Part shown: piece after piece, positions 11,301 to 22,800 of the stretch | How the letters are laid out: every line of letters begins with the position of its first letter | Numbering within the stretch: the first letter of the stretch is position 1 | Assembly (NCBI GenBank): GCA_036936605.1 | Contig: JAUPFV010000005.1 | Coordinates: 192,136,958-192,200,957, forward strand | DNA: 64,000 nt | Reading direction: 5' to 3' | Source of the DNA: Limnanthes douglasii subsp. nivea | Taxonomy: Eukaryota; Streptophyta; Magnoliopsida; Brassicales; Limnanthaceae | Notes under the pieces: model-generated | What the model was told of the DNA's origin: nothing | Seen by the model: the letters and a program-made list of their open reading frames with translations, nothing else | Databases searched by the model: none | Position numbers and translations under genes: made by a program

Positions 11301-11389
11301 TACAGGGTTTCGCTTCTTACCTCCATCCGGTAAGCTTCCTCCTCGTCTAGTAAGTCTTCCAGAGACACGCCCATCTCTTCATTGTCCAT
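8382..11389 (-). CDS. MULE transposase with FAR1-type zinc finger, DDE core, SWIM motif and C-terminal OTU-like protease domain
   Basis: Mutator-like transposase, expected to act in the nucleus on element ends. Four exons: 11321-11389, 9835-11081, 8507-9752, 8382-8429. All junctions are GT-AG and the frame is open throughout, giving 869 aa. The start is the ATG at 11389, because exon 1 splices in phase into exon 2. Domains: FAR1/WRKY-GCM1-like zinc finger about aa 60-145 (YVCERYGVF, KKCNCPFAL, NGTHNHEP); MULE DDE core about 235-420 (first Asp in FMDYTYKT about 261, second Asp in IIVTDREL about 326, then CTWHISKN); SWIM-like CGGC...HGLPCAC about 528-544; basic linker with GRPKK; OTU-like domain about 715-869 with Cys733 in DEKCGYRS and His852 in CHFVN, split from the final exon. 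No stop or frameshift, unlike every other element here. Whether the OTU part is catalytically active is unknown. No clear terminal inverted repeat was found. Confidence 0.85.
11090..11320. repeat. CpG-rich palindromic motif cluster inside intron 1 of the MULE transposase
   Basis: The 239-bp intron 1 (11082-11320) contains GTCGCATGAGACATG twice (about 11127 and 11151). It also has an inverted pair GTCGCATGAG / CTCATGCGAC at 11179-11188 and 11207-11216, the palindrome GCACGATCGTGC at 11234-11245, and the inverted pair GTCGCACG / CGTGCGAC at 11263-11283. These match the core of the 91-bp array on the other side of the gene. They may be transposase-binding or subterminal sites; that is inference from placement on both sides of the gene. 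Confidence 0.75.
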
Positions 11390-11627
11390 AGATACTCCGA
11401 TTCAAGATTTTTCGAAGTGGATTTGACGGGTTTGGGTAAAAAACCTAACTTTTTCGGTTTAATGGGTTTAGAGTAGTAGATTTTAGTACAAAACTTGTAA
11501 ATTTAGAGTAATAACGGATAGATTTCAGAGTTTTGGCTGATTTGGAGTGTAAATGGCATGAATGTAGAAATCTAGAAGGACAAAGAGCAATTTTGAAATT
11601 TCAACTTTGAGTTTGGAAAAAGAAAGA

Positions 11628-11915
11628 GGCTTAAATCGATGCTTCGTCCCTCGACTATCACGTTTTGTGTCATTTAGTCCCTCGACAAAAAAATCACGGT
11701 TGAGGGTCCCTCGTCTATCAAAAATCTATAAATTCAGTCCCCGCGCGTGGTTTTTGCTGTAATGCTGCCACGTGTTACTATAGTTAAATGATTTGCGTTC
11801 CACAAATAGTCCTTCGACTTTTAGTTCCATTTTTACCCTTCGAATTTTATATTTTTTACATATATATTTATTTTTAGTTTTTAGTTTTTCTCAAAACACT
11901 ATACTCTGTTTTTTC
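11628..11915 (+). repeat. Left terminal inverted repeat of the Pack-MULE
   Basis: Inverse partner of 12768-13044. Includes CCCTCGACTATCACG, the CACG-rich block CCCCGCGCGTGG and GAATTTTATATTTTTTACAT before the inner end. Confidence 0.9.
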
Positions 11916-11949
11916 TTAATAAAATTTAACAAGTAGAGAAAAAAGATAT

Positions 11950-12440
11950 TACCGATCCAGATCAAGCAGACGGTGTTGGTTCAGATTCCTCAGGAGGTTG
12001 AGTCTTGGTCACAACAAGCAATGCTGATAGAGACAGACCCAAATACCCGCTATTCTTCTTCCTCTGATTCTTACGTTTCTGCTTCTTGTTTCTGTCGTTC
12101 TTAAGATCCCAATCGGCGGAAGCACGTATTATAGGCACTGAAAATTTCTGCGAGGACGTACACCCGAGGCCCATAAACGACGTGGCAGCTGCGGTTGTGG
12201 TGGAGGTGGTTCTCTTGAAGAAAGATGAAATGGTGGTTTTGGGTCGGGTGGATTGAGAAATTAAAGGAGTTTCACGGGTCGAATCTGGTTGAGGTGAAAT
12301 GGGTCGGTAGGGTTTGCTGGTTTGGGTTTTGGGTTTTCTGAGTTTGATGTGTTCCCCATTGTTAACGAAGACGAGGTCTCTACAACTAGTGCTACCATTT
12401 TCGTCTCCTTCTATTCTCTTTGTCTCTGCCTTAGAGAGAA
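11950..12440 (-). pseudogene. Captured host-gene exon fragment (possibly a RING-type E3 ligase N-terminus)
   Basis: Between the TIRs the minus strand has an open frame that includes an upstream Thr/Ser-rich stretch (KRTTSTTTAAATSFMGLGC) and continues through SVPIIRASADWDLKND and a Lys/Arg-rich run (KKQKRKNQRKK). It ends in a stop at 11962. The block FxGLGC...SVPxxIRxSADW followed by a basic run recalls, from memory, the N-terminal part of a plant RING-finger ubiquitin-ligase family. No RING domain is in the fragment. GC content and codon-like composition differ from the AT-rich arms, as expected for a captured exon. Part of the fragment (TGCTGRTAGAGACAGACCC) recurs at about 12507. The family assignment is tentative; capture itself is better supported. 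Confidence 0.5.
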
Positions 12441-12550
12441 GATAATGTAGAGACTGAAAGTAACAATGGTTACTCTAGGAATATGTTGCATTTCACAACA
12501 ACCAATGCTGGTAGAGACAGACCCAAATCAATACTGCAACTTGTTAATAC

Positions 12551-12706
12551 TCAAATCAGTGTTCCCCCATTGTTACTTGCATATCACAAATCATATTCCT
12601 CCATTGGATACCATTGCGTAACCAATGCTCAAATCAGTGTTCCCTCATTGTTACTTGCATATCACAAATCAGATTCCTCCATTGGGTACCATTGCGTAAC
12701 CAATGC
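12551..12706 (+). repeat. Direct duplication, 78-bp unit, two copies
   Basis: TCAAATCAGTGTTCCC... at 12551 repeats at 12629 with only a few substitutions. The unit is 26 codons long, so a short frame (12483-12734) stays open across it, but this looks like a result of the period rather than a gene. Confidence 0.85.
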
Positions 12707-13044
12707 TCGAAAGCTTCACGATACAATCCACTAAAAATAAGGGACCAACCCAACTAAAGTAGTCGGCAAAAAAACAGAGTATAGTGTTGTGAGAAAAACT
12801 AAAAATATATATTTAAAAAATATTAAATTCGAAGGGTAAAAATGGAATTAAAAGTCGAAGGACTATATGTGGAACGCAAACCATTTAACTATAGTGACAT
12901 GTGGCAGCATTACAGCAAAAACCACGCGCGGGGACTGAATTTATAGATTTTTGATAGATAAGGGACCCTCAACCGTGATTTTTTTGTCGAGAGACTAAAT
13001 GACACAAAACGTGATAGTCGAGGGACGAATCAGCGATTTAAACC

Positions 13045-13514
13045 AAAGAAAAAAATAAAGTGAGAGATCTATCAAAATATGTCTTATTTCTAGCCTAACC
13101 CTAAATGGACTCCTACAAAACGAATTTTAGTAGAAAAGGATACACGTTTAGTAACTTGATTAAGTAAATAGACCATATCGTATTAAAAACACAAAAATAT
13201 AAAATAAGATGAATTATTCTTTTATACCAGCACATGTGCAATCAAGTGGTAAAATTGTGCCAATCGAATATGTATATATAGTTTTAAAGATGGTGTGGAT
13301 GGTCTGAAATCCAAATTTACCAAGTAGATAATGCATATAGCTGTTAGTGCTACTGTCAGTAGGTCTCCTCCTTCATGGACTCTAGAGACTTGAGTCATGG
13401 TCTAACTTCACTGTTTAGTTTCATTTCATGGCCTCTCTTTCTCCGCAACTGAATACCACCAAGAAAATAAAAAGCTTCAAACAACAGAAAAATGAAATTG
13501 TGAATTAGAAAGCA
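13045..13514 (+). promoter_or_regulatory. Upstream region of the LRR receptor-like kinase
   Basis: 470 bp between the Pack-MULE and the start codon. TATATATA at about 13273-13280 is a plausible TATA box, which would give a 5' UTR of roughly 200 nt. No other element is clear. The Pack-MULE sits close enough to lie within the promoter region. Confidence 0.3.
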
Positions 13515-15580
13515 ATGCCTTTAAGATCCAACGTACCACTATTGTTTACCTTTTATCTCGCCGCTCTGTTTCACGGTGCCGCCGCAGACATACTGCCGGC
13601 TGTGACCAACTCATTGCTACCAAGTGACGCCGTGGCCCTGCTCTCTTTCAAGTCAAAAGCTGATTTAGACAACAAACTGCTATACGACTTAATCGAGCGC
13701 TTCGATTACTGTCAGTGGCGAGGTGTGAAATGCGCGCAGAGCCGCGTGGTCCGTCTTGTGCTACCGGCATTTGGTTTGCGAGGCGTGTTTGCGTCCAACA
13801 CACTGACTAAGCTCGACCAGCTTCGAGTTCTTAGCCTTGAAAACAACTCGCTATCTGGTCCGGTACCGGACTTATCTTCATTAAGCAACCTCAAAGGGCT
13901 GTTTTTGAGCTACAATAACTTCTCCGGTAAGTTTCCCCTTTCCGTTCTTTCTCTGCACCGTCTGACTACGCTCGATCTCTCTTTCAACATATTTTCCGGT
14001 CCAATTCCGGTTCATCTCACCGTTCTAGACCGGCTCATCTCTTTGAAGCTCGAGTCTAATCGGTTCGACGGAGCTGTTCCGCCGCTGAACCAATCCCTGT
14101 TAGTTGTTTTCAATGTCTCACGTAACAATCTCGCCGGGCCTATCCCGGCAACACCAACACTTTCGCGGTTCGGTACGGCAGCGTTTTCGTTAAACCCTAA
14201 CCTCTGCGGCGAGATCATCAACACAGTATGCCCCTCTGGGTCTCCATTCTTCGAACCGCCGAACTCCACGGCGTCGCAAGCGCCGCTAGGACAAAGCGCA
14301 CAGTCGCAATCCGGTGGCGTAGTGGTTCAGTTGCCGCCGCCGGCAGATAAGAAGAACAAAAGACACGGCACAATTCTAGGATTGACGATCTCCGTCGCCA
14401 TAATAATAGGATTAGCTCTCTCCATGATCACTTTCTCTCTAATCATCAAAAAACGCAACGCAAACCCCGACATCAACGAACGAAACCCTAAACAAGAAGC
14501 CATTTCTGAAACACAATCTGAAAACCCTAACATCAACAACACGATCCACATACCGCAGCAGCATGAGACGAAAACCGAAACCGAAGAACCTCGAATCCCA
14601 ATCCGAAGAAGCGGAAATCTAATGTTCTTCACCAGCGAAGCAGAGTCATACAACATGCAGCAGCTAATGGGAGCATCAGCAGAATTACTCGGCAGAGGTT
14701 CGACTGGAACAACCTATAAAGCAGAACTCGGGGGTCAATTTGCAGTAACAGTGAAGCGAATCGATGCTAACAAGAGCTCAATGACGAGCAGTGAAGCATT
14801 CGAGCATCATATGGACATCGTGGGTGGGCTTCGTCACCCGAATCTAGTGCCAATCCAAGCTTATTTCCAGGCCAAAGGAGAAAGGCTTATAATCTACGAT
14901 TATCAACCTAATGGCAGTCTCTTCAATCTCATTCACGGTAAATCCATTTTCTGTTTCTTCATTTCCAATTCGAAAACAGTAGATTTAGTTAAGTATTGAA
15001 TTCAGGCCATAAAATTCATGTTTTGAAATTGTTAATAGGTTCAAGATCTTCTCGATCAAAACCACTTCACTGGACATCATGTTTGAAAATAGCAGAAGAT
15101 GTAGCACAGGGTCTATCTTACATCCATCAATCATCACCACCACTAATTCACAACAACATTAAATCCACCAACATCCTCCTCGGACCTGACTTCGAAGCCT
15201 GTCTAACAGATTACTGCCTCACTGTTTTAACAGACTGTTCGATTTCAACTTCCGACCCTTACTCTACTTCCTATAAAGCTCCTGAAACTAGAAACGCTTT
15301 AGTATCAGAAGCCAACCCTAAGTGGGATGTTTATGCTTTTGGTGTCCTTTTACTCGAGCTTTTGACGGGTAAAAATCCGAGCGAGCATCCCTGTCTTGCT
15401 CCGGAGGATGTGTTTGATTGGGTACGGGCAATGAGGGAAGGTGACGGTGTTGAAGATGATAGGCTTGGGATGCTTATTGAGGTTGCTAGTGTTTGTAGTT
15501 TGAGGTTGCCTGAGCTCAGGCCGACTATGTGGCAAGTGTTGAATATTATACATGAAATTAAGGAGAGTGAAGTAATATAA
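13515..15580 (+). CDS. LRR-III receptor-like pseudokinase (probable inactive receptor kinase)
   Basis: Plasma-membrane receptor-like protein. Two exons, 13515-14937 and 15039-15580, joined by a 101-bp GT-AG intron inside a Gly codon (LIHG|SRSS), give 654 aa. Signal peptide about 1-24; N-terminal cap with CQWRGVKC about 66-73; five or six LRRs about 75-215 ([15 protein letters not shown] and similar); a Pro/Ser-rich juxtamembrane stretch; transmembrane helix about 286-311; kinase-like domain about 385-650. The glycine loop ([11 protein letters not shown]) and VTVK lysine (about 414) are present. The catalytic loop reads HNNIKSTN instead of HRDxKxxN (about 512), and DFG is DYC (about 532), so catalysis is unlikely. 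It resembles the Arabidopsis AT5G67200/AT3G50230 group, of about 660 aa. It lies tail-to-tail with the kinesin. The start is the first ATG before the signal peptide. Confidence 0.93.
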
Positions 15581-16869
15581 GAGGAGAGTAGCGGTGATTC
15601 TTGAACTTTTAGGTTTCTATTGTCTAATTATTATTTTTATCATAAAATTGTTTTGCATAGAGAAATTTCAATTCCTTCTAGTGTATAGCGTATGGATCGG
15701 TGGTAAAATTATTGTCATGGATCGAATTCGGGTTGGATCGAACTTTTAGTTTAGTTATAATATGTTGTCCTGGACCTGGATTTTGGATAGGTATCCGAAA
15801 TCCAAAAATCCAGTTCGTGGGATTTAATCCAGGTTTTGAATCTGATCCAAATTTCAAAATTAGACTACACTCTTCAATTTATCCAGATTTTGGACATCAA
15901 TTTTCTTTTTCTTCGATTAGCACGCTCTTCACAAGTGTAGATCATTAAATGTAGTCAACGAATGAGAATATTCCATGTTTGTTCAATTGGAAGGTTTCCT
16001 TTTATTCACAAGTACCAGTATTAATTTATATTTTACATCTATTTATGTACAATATAATAATAAAATTATGAAAGGAGACTGTCATGAACTATACTAATGT
16101 ACTTTTTGATATTTTGATAATATATATATTAAAACTTAGCATTTCATTTTTTATACTGTCGGAAGTCAAGAAAAGCAGGTAAAATTTTGAGAAGACTGAA
16201 AAAAAAAAACGTGATCATAAAACAAAATCATCAACAACATAAAAAGGTTATCAATTACACTTGAAATGCTTGTATGTCTATATACAAAGATTGGGAAGAA
16301 TTCTTCTTTTGATAGCAATGAACATGAAAAGGAAAGGGGCAAGAGGGTATAGAATAGTATCACACAGCAAATACCCTTCAACCTGATTAAGGCCATGTTA
16401 AGTCACCCTCTTAAAACTTTGACTATTAACAGATGTTGTTAGTCCAACCTGGTAAGGCGCTCTAATGCACAGATGAAATCCAGTGATAAGCATCTACCAA
16501 GTCACCTATTTGAGTCAGCCCAAGAGATGTACAACACCAACCTTCACTTGCTGCAATATTCATGCATCTGTTTGAGAAAATATAGGCTTTGTTATATAAT
16601 AAACTAGTCGTGGTGAGGCAACGGTTTATCTTATAGTGATATTCATTGTATGATAAGCATTATATAGATAAGAGCAATGTAAACAGATAGATAAACTGAG
16701 ATAAAACCCAAAAGACAATGACTGAGGTTCAATGCATTGAGTTGCGGAAACTTAAGATAACATGAGAAAGATTACCTGAGACAAGTTGTGATCCCTGTCG
16801 GCCTTGTCTCGGATCATGTATGGTGATCGTGTTATAGGTAGAGAAAATGAAAGCCATCAACTTAGGTTA
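15581..16869. other. Intergenic region between convergent genes
   Basis: Holds the 3' UTRs of both genes. AATTGT/ATAAAATTG near 15640 could serve the kinase transcript. A possible 3' UTR intron of the kinesin is suggested by CAG|GTAATC on the minus strand at about 16775. A repetitive stretch around 15760-15870 contains several GGATTT/AAATCC words. No other gene seen. Confidence 0.4.
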
Positions 16870-19800
16870 TCAGAAAATATCAACCATAGACTGGGGCTGA
16901 GGCCTAGATCCTATGATAGTCTCATCACTGTGCTTGATCCATTCAGACAGTTTCCATGGTTTCTGCCACTTCCATTTAAATTGGAGCATCCACTGATTGT
17001 GGCTTCTCTTCCAGTTCCATAGTTTCCCGCTCTGACGTACACGTACTTCCTTATTTGGAAATTTTCCAGCTGGTACCATATGTGCTCCCAGCAAACATGT
17101 CGACTCTGGTAATCGACCAGGACGATCACAATGCAATTGAAGGCCCAGATCTGAAATTACTTTTCTTGTCTGATCTATAAATGTTGATTCTGTTACAGAA
17201 ACATTAACTGCTTCCGGTGTCAATTTGAGAAGCTTTGGTGCTGGAAGAGACATCGAAGACAAGGGGCCATAACTTGTTTCGTCCACAAAGTGTTTCAGTG
17301 AAATGCATGAGCTTGCCTGTATTTGCAATTAAGGAAAAATCACAATGCTGGATTCATATGAACAAGGAGAATCTACTGATGAGTTTTCCATCAGAAAAGC
17401 TAAACACAAAGGGTAGATAAGTGATAGAGGCATAGAGCTAATACATTTACACAGTCGGTGTGTTGAAAATAAATCTACATCAACAAAAATACCCAAGTGT
17501 ATAAGACTAGTCGATTAGAGTATTAAAGAAGATTCGTAACTACGAACACAAAGAGTAGATAATCTAACCGAAGCTGTTGAGACAAGAGCACCTGCAACTG
17601 GTTCTTCCCTCATTTGCAGCTCTTTCATAAGCTCTTTTCTCTGAGATTCACTTTCAAGGACTATAGTAGCAAGCCGATTCAATTGTTCTTTAACATCTTT
17701 AATGTCTTTGTCTCTGTCCGAGATTTGGCACCTGAGGACACACAAGAGTGCTATACATTAGAGACGATAAATAATTAATAGAATGGGAACATTATCGTTT
17801 CTGCATTTGTGACACACTAAAATTTAGTTGTAATAAAAAAGGGTAATCGTCGCTCTTTACCTTGCTTGTGCAGCAGTGTTAAAAATATACTGAAACAAAT
17901 TCTTGGCATCTTCCAATGAGCATATTTGATTCCAACGTCCAAGACCAATTCCCGCACGCTCTCTTTCTTCTGCCTCTGAAAGTTGTGAAGCCATCCTTGT
18001 AAGAGCATCTGAAGACATGCTAAGCATGTTCTCAAGAGTAGTTATCCTCGCCATTATATCATTTCGTGACAGCAATCTAACAAAACAAACAATTTGGCAG
18101 AGCGGAACTAATTAGTAAAAAAGTGCAAGATGCTTGTACAATCATATAATAGGTTAGTATATGACAGAGTATAGAGTTAAAAGCAAGGCAATACTGCAGA
18201 TGTATCATTATGCAAGTAATCAAAGTCAATACAACAGATAGTTCACTATGCGCACCTGGGTTGTTCATTTGTTTTTTGAGGATTGGGCCCATTTGATTGA
18301 AGCTGATTTACTTGTTTTAAAGACTTTATCTCCTCAGACAGAGCTGCTTGCCTAATACAATCATACAATTTACAAGTAACTCCAGCAATCAGAATGTGTT
18401 CTAAATAATATTATTATGAATGCAGATTAACCGGAAGGGAAGTACTAAAGACATACAGTTGGTATTGCTTCTGAAATTCAGAACGTATCTCATGGGCATT
18501 CACGATGACTTCTAGCTCTTGATCAAGCCACCTATGAATTGATTTTTCGTTGATCTGAAAATGCAGATCAGGGTTACAATATAAACTATACTCTCAAGAA
18601 ACATTAGTTAGCACCTATTTTACTCAGTCCTCGTACCTGAACAGGTCAACATACCTATACAAAGCTAACTTTATATAAGTTAATTAGTAACAGTTGTTCT
18701 AAAGTTAATACATGTGTTAGCATACGAAAGCCATTTATCGGTTTTTACTTTAATGCTGATCTGGCTAAGAGCTTAAGCTTCATCTATACGAGTTTATACA
18801 TAAACAGGCAGTTACAAATGATGTTGACTCTCAAAAAGTAAAGGACCCAGAGTGTTTTGAAGTACAAATCATCTACCTGTCTAGCTGATACTTTCCCTCT
18901 GGATTTTGCTGAAATAAAATAATAGAAGATTAGGGACGATTGCAAGAGATAAGAAATTTAATAGAAAGATAGTTACATGGGTTGTCAGGCAGAGAAGACT
19001 TGCGAGATTCCAACAGCTCCTTCAGCCTTTTGGTAGCCATTGCTGCTTCATCTGTCTTTCTTTGAACAACCTGCAAAATAGAATAGTCTGTTTCTTCTCA
19101 TGTTCTTCAAAAATATTCTCGGCTACTAAATTCCTATTTACAGATCCTGACTTTTACTGTCATGATGGGAGCAGGTGTACCTGGTCGGTTGCTCCTATTT
19201 ATAAATGTAACTATATGATACCTAAAAACTCATTCTTTGACCTTGTGAGTTGTGACAATTTACAGATATTTTCTTCATGTACCTCGAAAGCTACCTACTC
19301 CATCAGATTAAACACCAATCCAAGACTTATCTCATAGAAAGGATGGAAAACTATTCGGTAGAAATCAATAATTGCGAACCATATTTACACTTCCTGAAGT
19401 AAGAAATGGTTTGTATATTTTGTATCAAACTGAGTTGACACTAAATCCCAGTTCAAATAAGGCCAATTTTAAGAAAAAACATTCCATACCCCTCAATCAA
19501 AGAGGAACATAAACCGATATCTAAATATAGAAGCTCAGTAAAACATATGATGAGAACTTGCCATTCTTTGTCTTTGGTTTATAGCTTCGAGTTTATATTT
19601 TGCATACTCATTCCTTCTTCCTTCCTTTTTGAGCTGCTCACAGGCAATTAGCCATGAAACCAACGTGAGAAATCAGCACATAAAGCAAAATACCAGATAC
19701 TATATAACTAATTAACTAAATACACTTTAAAAAGTCCAAAAAAAACAAAAGATTATATGAAACTCAAGCTTGTTGTGATAAATGCACTCATTGTACATTA

Positions 19801-22800
19801 GCAAAACAGATAGCCACTTAGATTATTAATGGGAAACCTAATCGAAGTGAAGTTACTAGAGATACTCAAGCTGGCAAACTCTAATTTCAAATTGCAACAA
19901 GGAAAAGCATGAAAAAAATAAACCCTCTCAAGATATTAATTATGCAGTTAAATTTAAATTGAAGCACCTGTAGCAATTCCTTCTCGCGTGAGGCTTTCCA
20001 TTGCCGAAATTGTTCTGCATCTAGTTTTATCTTATGCTGCAACTGAACCTGCAAACAGAACAGCCAGAGTACGCAAGACATCCCAAAATCAAAAACTAGA
20101 TCAGAGTATTACATGCGAAATACTATATTGCTGGACTAAAATAAAACAAAAACAACCTTCTGAGTTTTAATACGCTGTATCTCTCCCTGCAGCCGCTTTA
20201 TTGCCTCTTCACTTCTTTGCTTTTGCTTCAAAAGCTCAACCTGGTTTTCTTGTTTTTTCCTGAGAGCTAAAATCTGGGCAAATTATAGCATTTTTATCTT
20301 AATTAAAATCTAATTCCCATTATATGAAAACACAATACAGTAAAGCAAGAAGACTATATCATGAAAAGATGTTAAAAATTCATGCTATGACCTGAGCCTC
20401 AAGTACTTTAAGTTTCTGAGCATGAATGTCGTGAGCCTTATGAGCTCGTTCATCTGAGTTCGCAGCACTTTCGGCCAATTGAAAGTCTCTCTCTTGCTGT
20501 TGTCATGTAATATAAAAAAATGAATGAAAATGAAGATATAGTAGCAGCGTTACTCAGTAATATTAAATATACCCGCACAAGTCTTTTCTCTCTTTCTAGT
20601 TCCATCATTTTCTTCTCAAAGTGCTGCTTGAGAGCTTCAGTATCAATTACTCCATAGAGTTTTATCTCAGACTGCAAATTGTGAGAACCCTTGATTAGCG
20701 AACTATACAAAGGTAGCTTCACGTTTAACTCCTTCTGACTTCATGTTTCAAAACAACTTCTGAAAGATGATTAGGCTCGAGCTAAAAACATATAAAATGA
20801 CGTTTAGTACATTTTATAATGAGGCCAGTACAACTTACATTCTGGGAGATCATTAAGTCAACTCTGAACAGAAACCTATAGGTAGTTATTAACTTAAAAG
20901 TCATTATCAAACCCAAGTGTTCTTCCAAACTTGTTTAACATTTGCAAGTGTTATCTGCCCGACTTGATACTTATTACAGGTGCACCACTGAAACCCTTTC
21001 TAATCCCTTTTACTATTTAAAGATAGGCGAGAAAGAATTTTTTTTTATAAAAAAACACATTCTTACCATATCAGAAAGCAGCATAAATGATAAATCCTAA
21101 ATAGAGTACCACCATTTTTCTTTCATGAAACAGAAAACAATTTCGAGTAATTACTATTATAGCTGACTGATTAAGTACATTTGTGCATGAAAGCAAGTGC
21201 AATAAAGATAACCTCTTTCTGCTCCAAGTATTTATTTAACTCATTCAGTTCTCTATCCATGGTAGTCTGCCGAAGAGTATGCTCCCACTCTTTTGTTACT
21301 TCGTCAATTTCCCCTTGTTCTTCTCCTACCAAAATGATCATCCCAGAACTATGATCAGTGCATTAATTCCTCCCCAAACCCTGTATGAGAGTTAGACATA
21401 TTCTAGCCAGCATCATTAAAACTACATAAAAATTAGCTTACCAGATATGACTTCAGCCTCACCCATATGGCAATCAGATGTATCCATTGTCTGAAATCCC
21501 CTCTTGAGTCCGTCAGCTCTCAGATCGCAAACATGTCCGTCCTAAAATAATAGGAACAGGAAAATCAAACAATAACATATGCAACACCATATGAGACAAG
21601 TCTACTTCGTAATATTGGAAACTATTGCTGAATTTTCATTCATACAAGAGAATATTTTATTCTACCAAAGTGAGATAACAAGTAAAGTGAAGAAAAAAAA
21701 AATTCCGGAGTGCATAGTGAGTACTTGGGCATCAATATCACCCTCCACCCTTCTGGCACATCTACTACGATATTCATGAAGTTCTCGTGAAAGGTCTATA
21801 TTGGTAGCTTCCAGCCACGTAATCCTTTTCCTAAGCACCTGTTAAAAATCAATCATATGACACTTCACAGTCAGCAACCCATTAGCAAGTATTTCCTTAA
21901 TAATTAATAGAATTACATACCTCCCCTTCTTCGTATGAAACTGCACCACGTGCAGAAAGTTCTGCCCGTAAATACTGTAGCTGCTGCTGCAGTCTTTGTA
22001 TCTCACTGGCTACTACATCTCTAATCACCTGATATCGTAAAAGGAAGTCTTGCTTCATACAATATAGAAGGAGCTTAAGAAGGTCAACTTCCAGATCAAA
22101 GTAGCTATGCATGGAGCTCCTAATCTACTCGAACCAAAACGATAAGTACTTACAACAGGCTTATTTTGAATATTACGAGCACGATTCGCGTATTTAAGAG
22201 TGATAAGGCTTTCTTCAGCATTGATATCCGCAGGACTTATGCACGCTGGAATGAAAGTGAGAAGAATGGAACAATTTTACTTCCCGTTAAAATATCTAGG
22301 CAACAATGGCATCTACCATACGAGTTTCTGATATAAAAGAATATTCACTTGAAGGTTTACCTATCATGACGGTTTTGCTATTCCCGCCAAGTGAGTCCTG
22401 CCAAAATGCAGAGCAGTAAGATCATAAAACCTCAGCGGAACCGGATGGATAACAAGCAGAAAGCAGAATATGTATCATGATCTTTTTTAACTCAGACACA
22501 GCCGTTTCCTCATATGAGAAACTACTGTTAGTTGTATTCCTTCCAACAGAAAATGACTTTACATATCAAAGATCTAGTAAATGACCAAGCAATAGATTTA
22601 TGACAATAAGTTACTAAAGCATTATTAACCAACATGCAATTTAAGGAATTTTTATAAGAACTAAAGCAGCAGAGTTAGCAAGTCAACTGCCCAAACTGTT
22701 ATTTTTTTAGCAGTTCATCACCAAAATATAATTAAAAAAATGCCTGTCTAAAGGAGAAACCTGCAAAATCCGAGTCAGTTTACTGTCTCGGTAAGGAACG

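Larger units (their letters stand above)
11628..13044. mobile_element. Non-autonomous MULE with ~280-bp TIRs, probable Pack-MULE
   Basis: Long inverted repeats define the element. The left arm 11628-11915 begins GGCTTAAATCGATGCTTCG and the right arm 12768-13044, read inversely, begins GGTTTAAATCGCTGATTCG. The arms pair almost throughout, down to CACTATACTCTGTTTTTT. The flanks carry a 9-bp duplication with one mismatch (AAAGAAAGA at 11619-11627, AAAGAAAAA at 13045-13053), as expected for Mutator-like insertion, although the flank is low in complexity. Total 1417 bp. There is no transposase inside; the core holds a host-like exon fragment on the minus strand and an internal 78-bp duplication. 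It would need a transposase supplied in trans. The arms do not resemble sequence around the neighbouring autonomous MULE. Confidence 0.88.

Noticed and set aside
13712..14656. Minus-strand frames opposite the LRR receptor gene
   Set aside because: Shadows of the + strand coding sequence.
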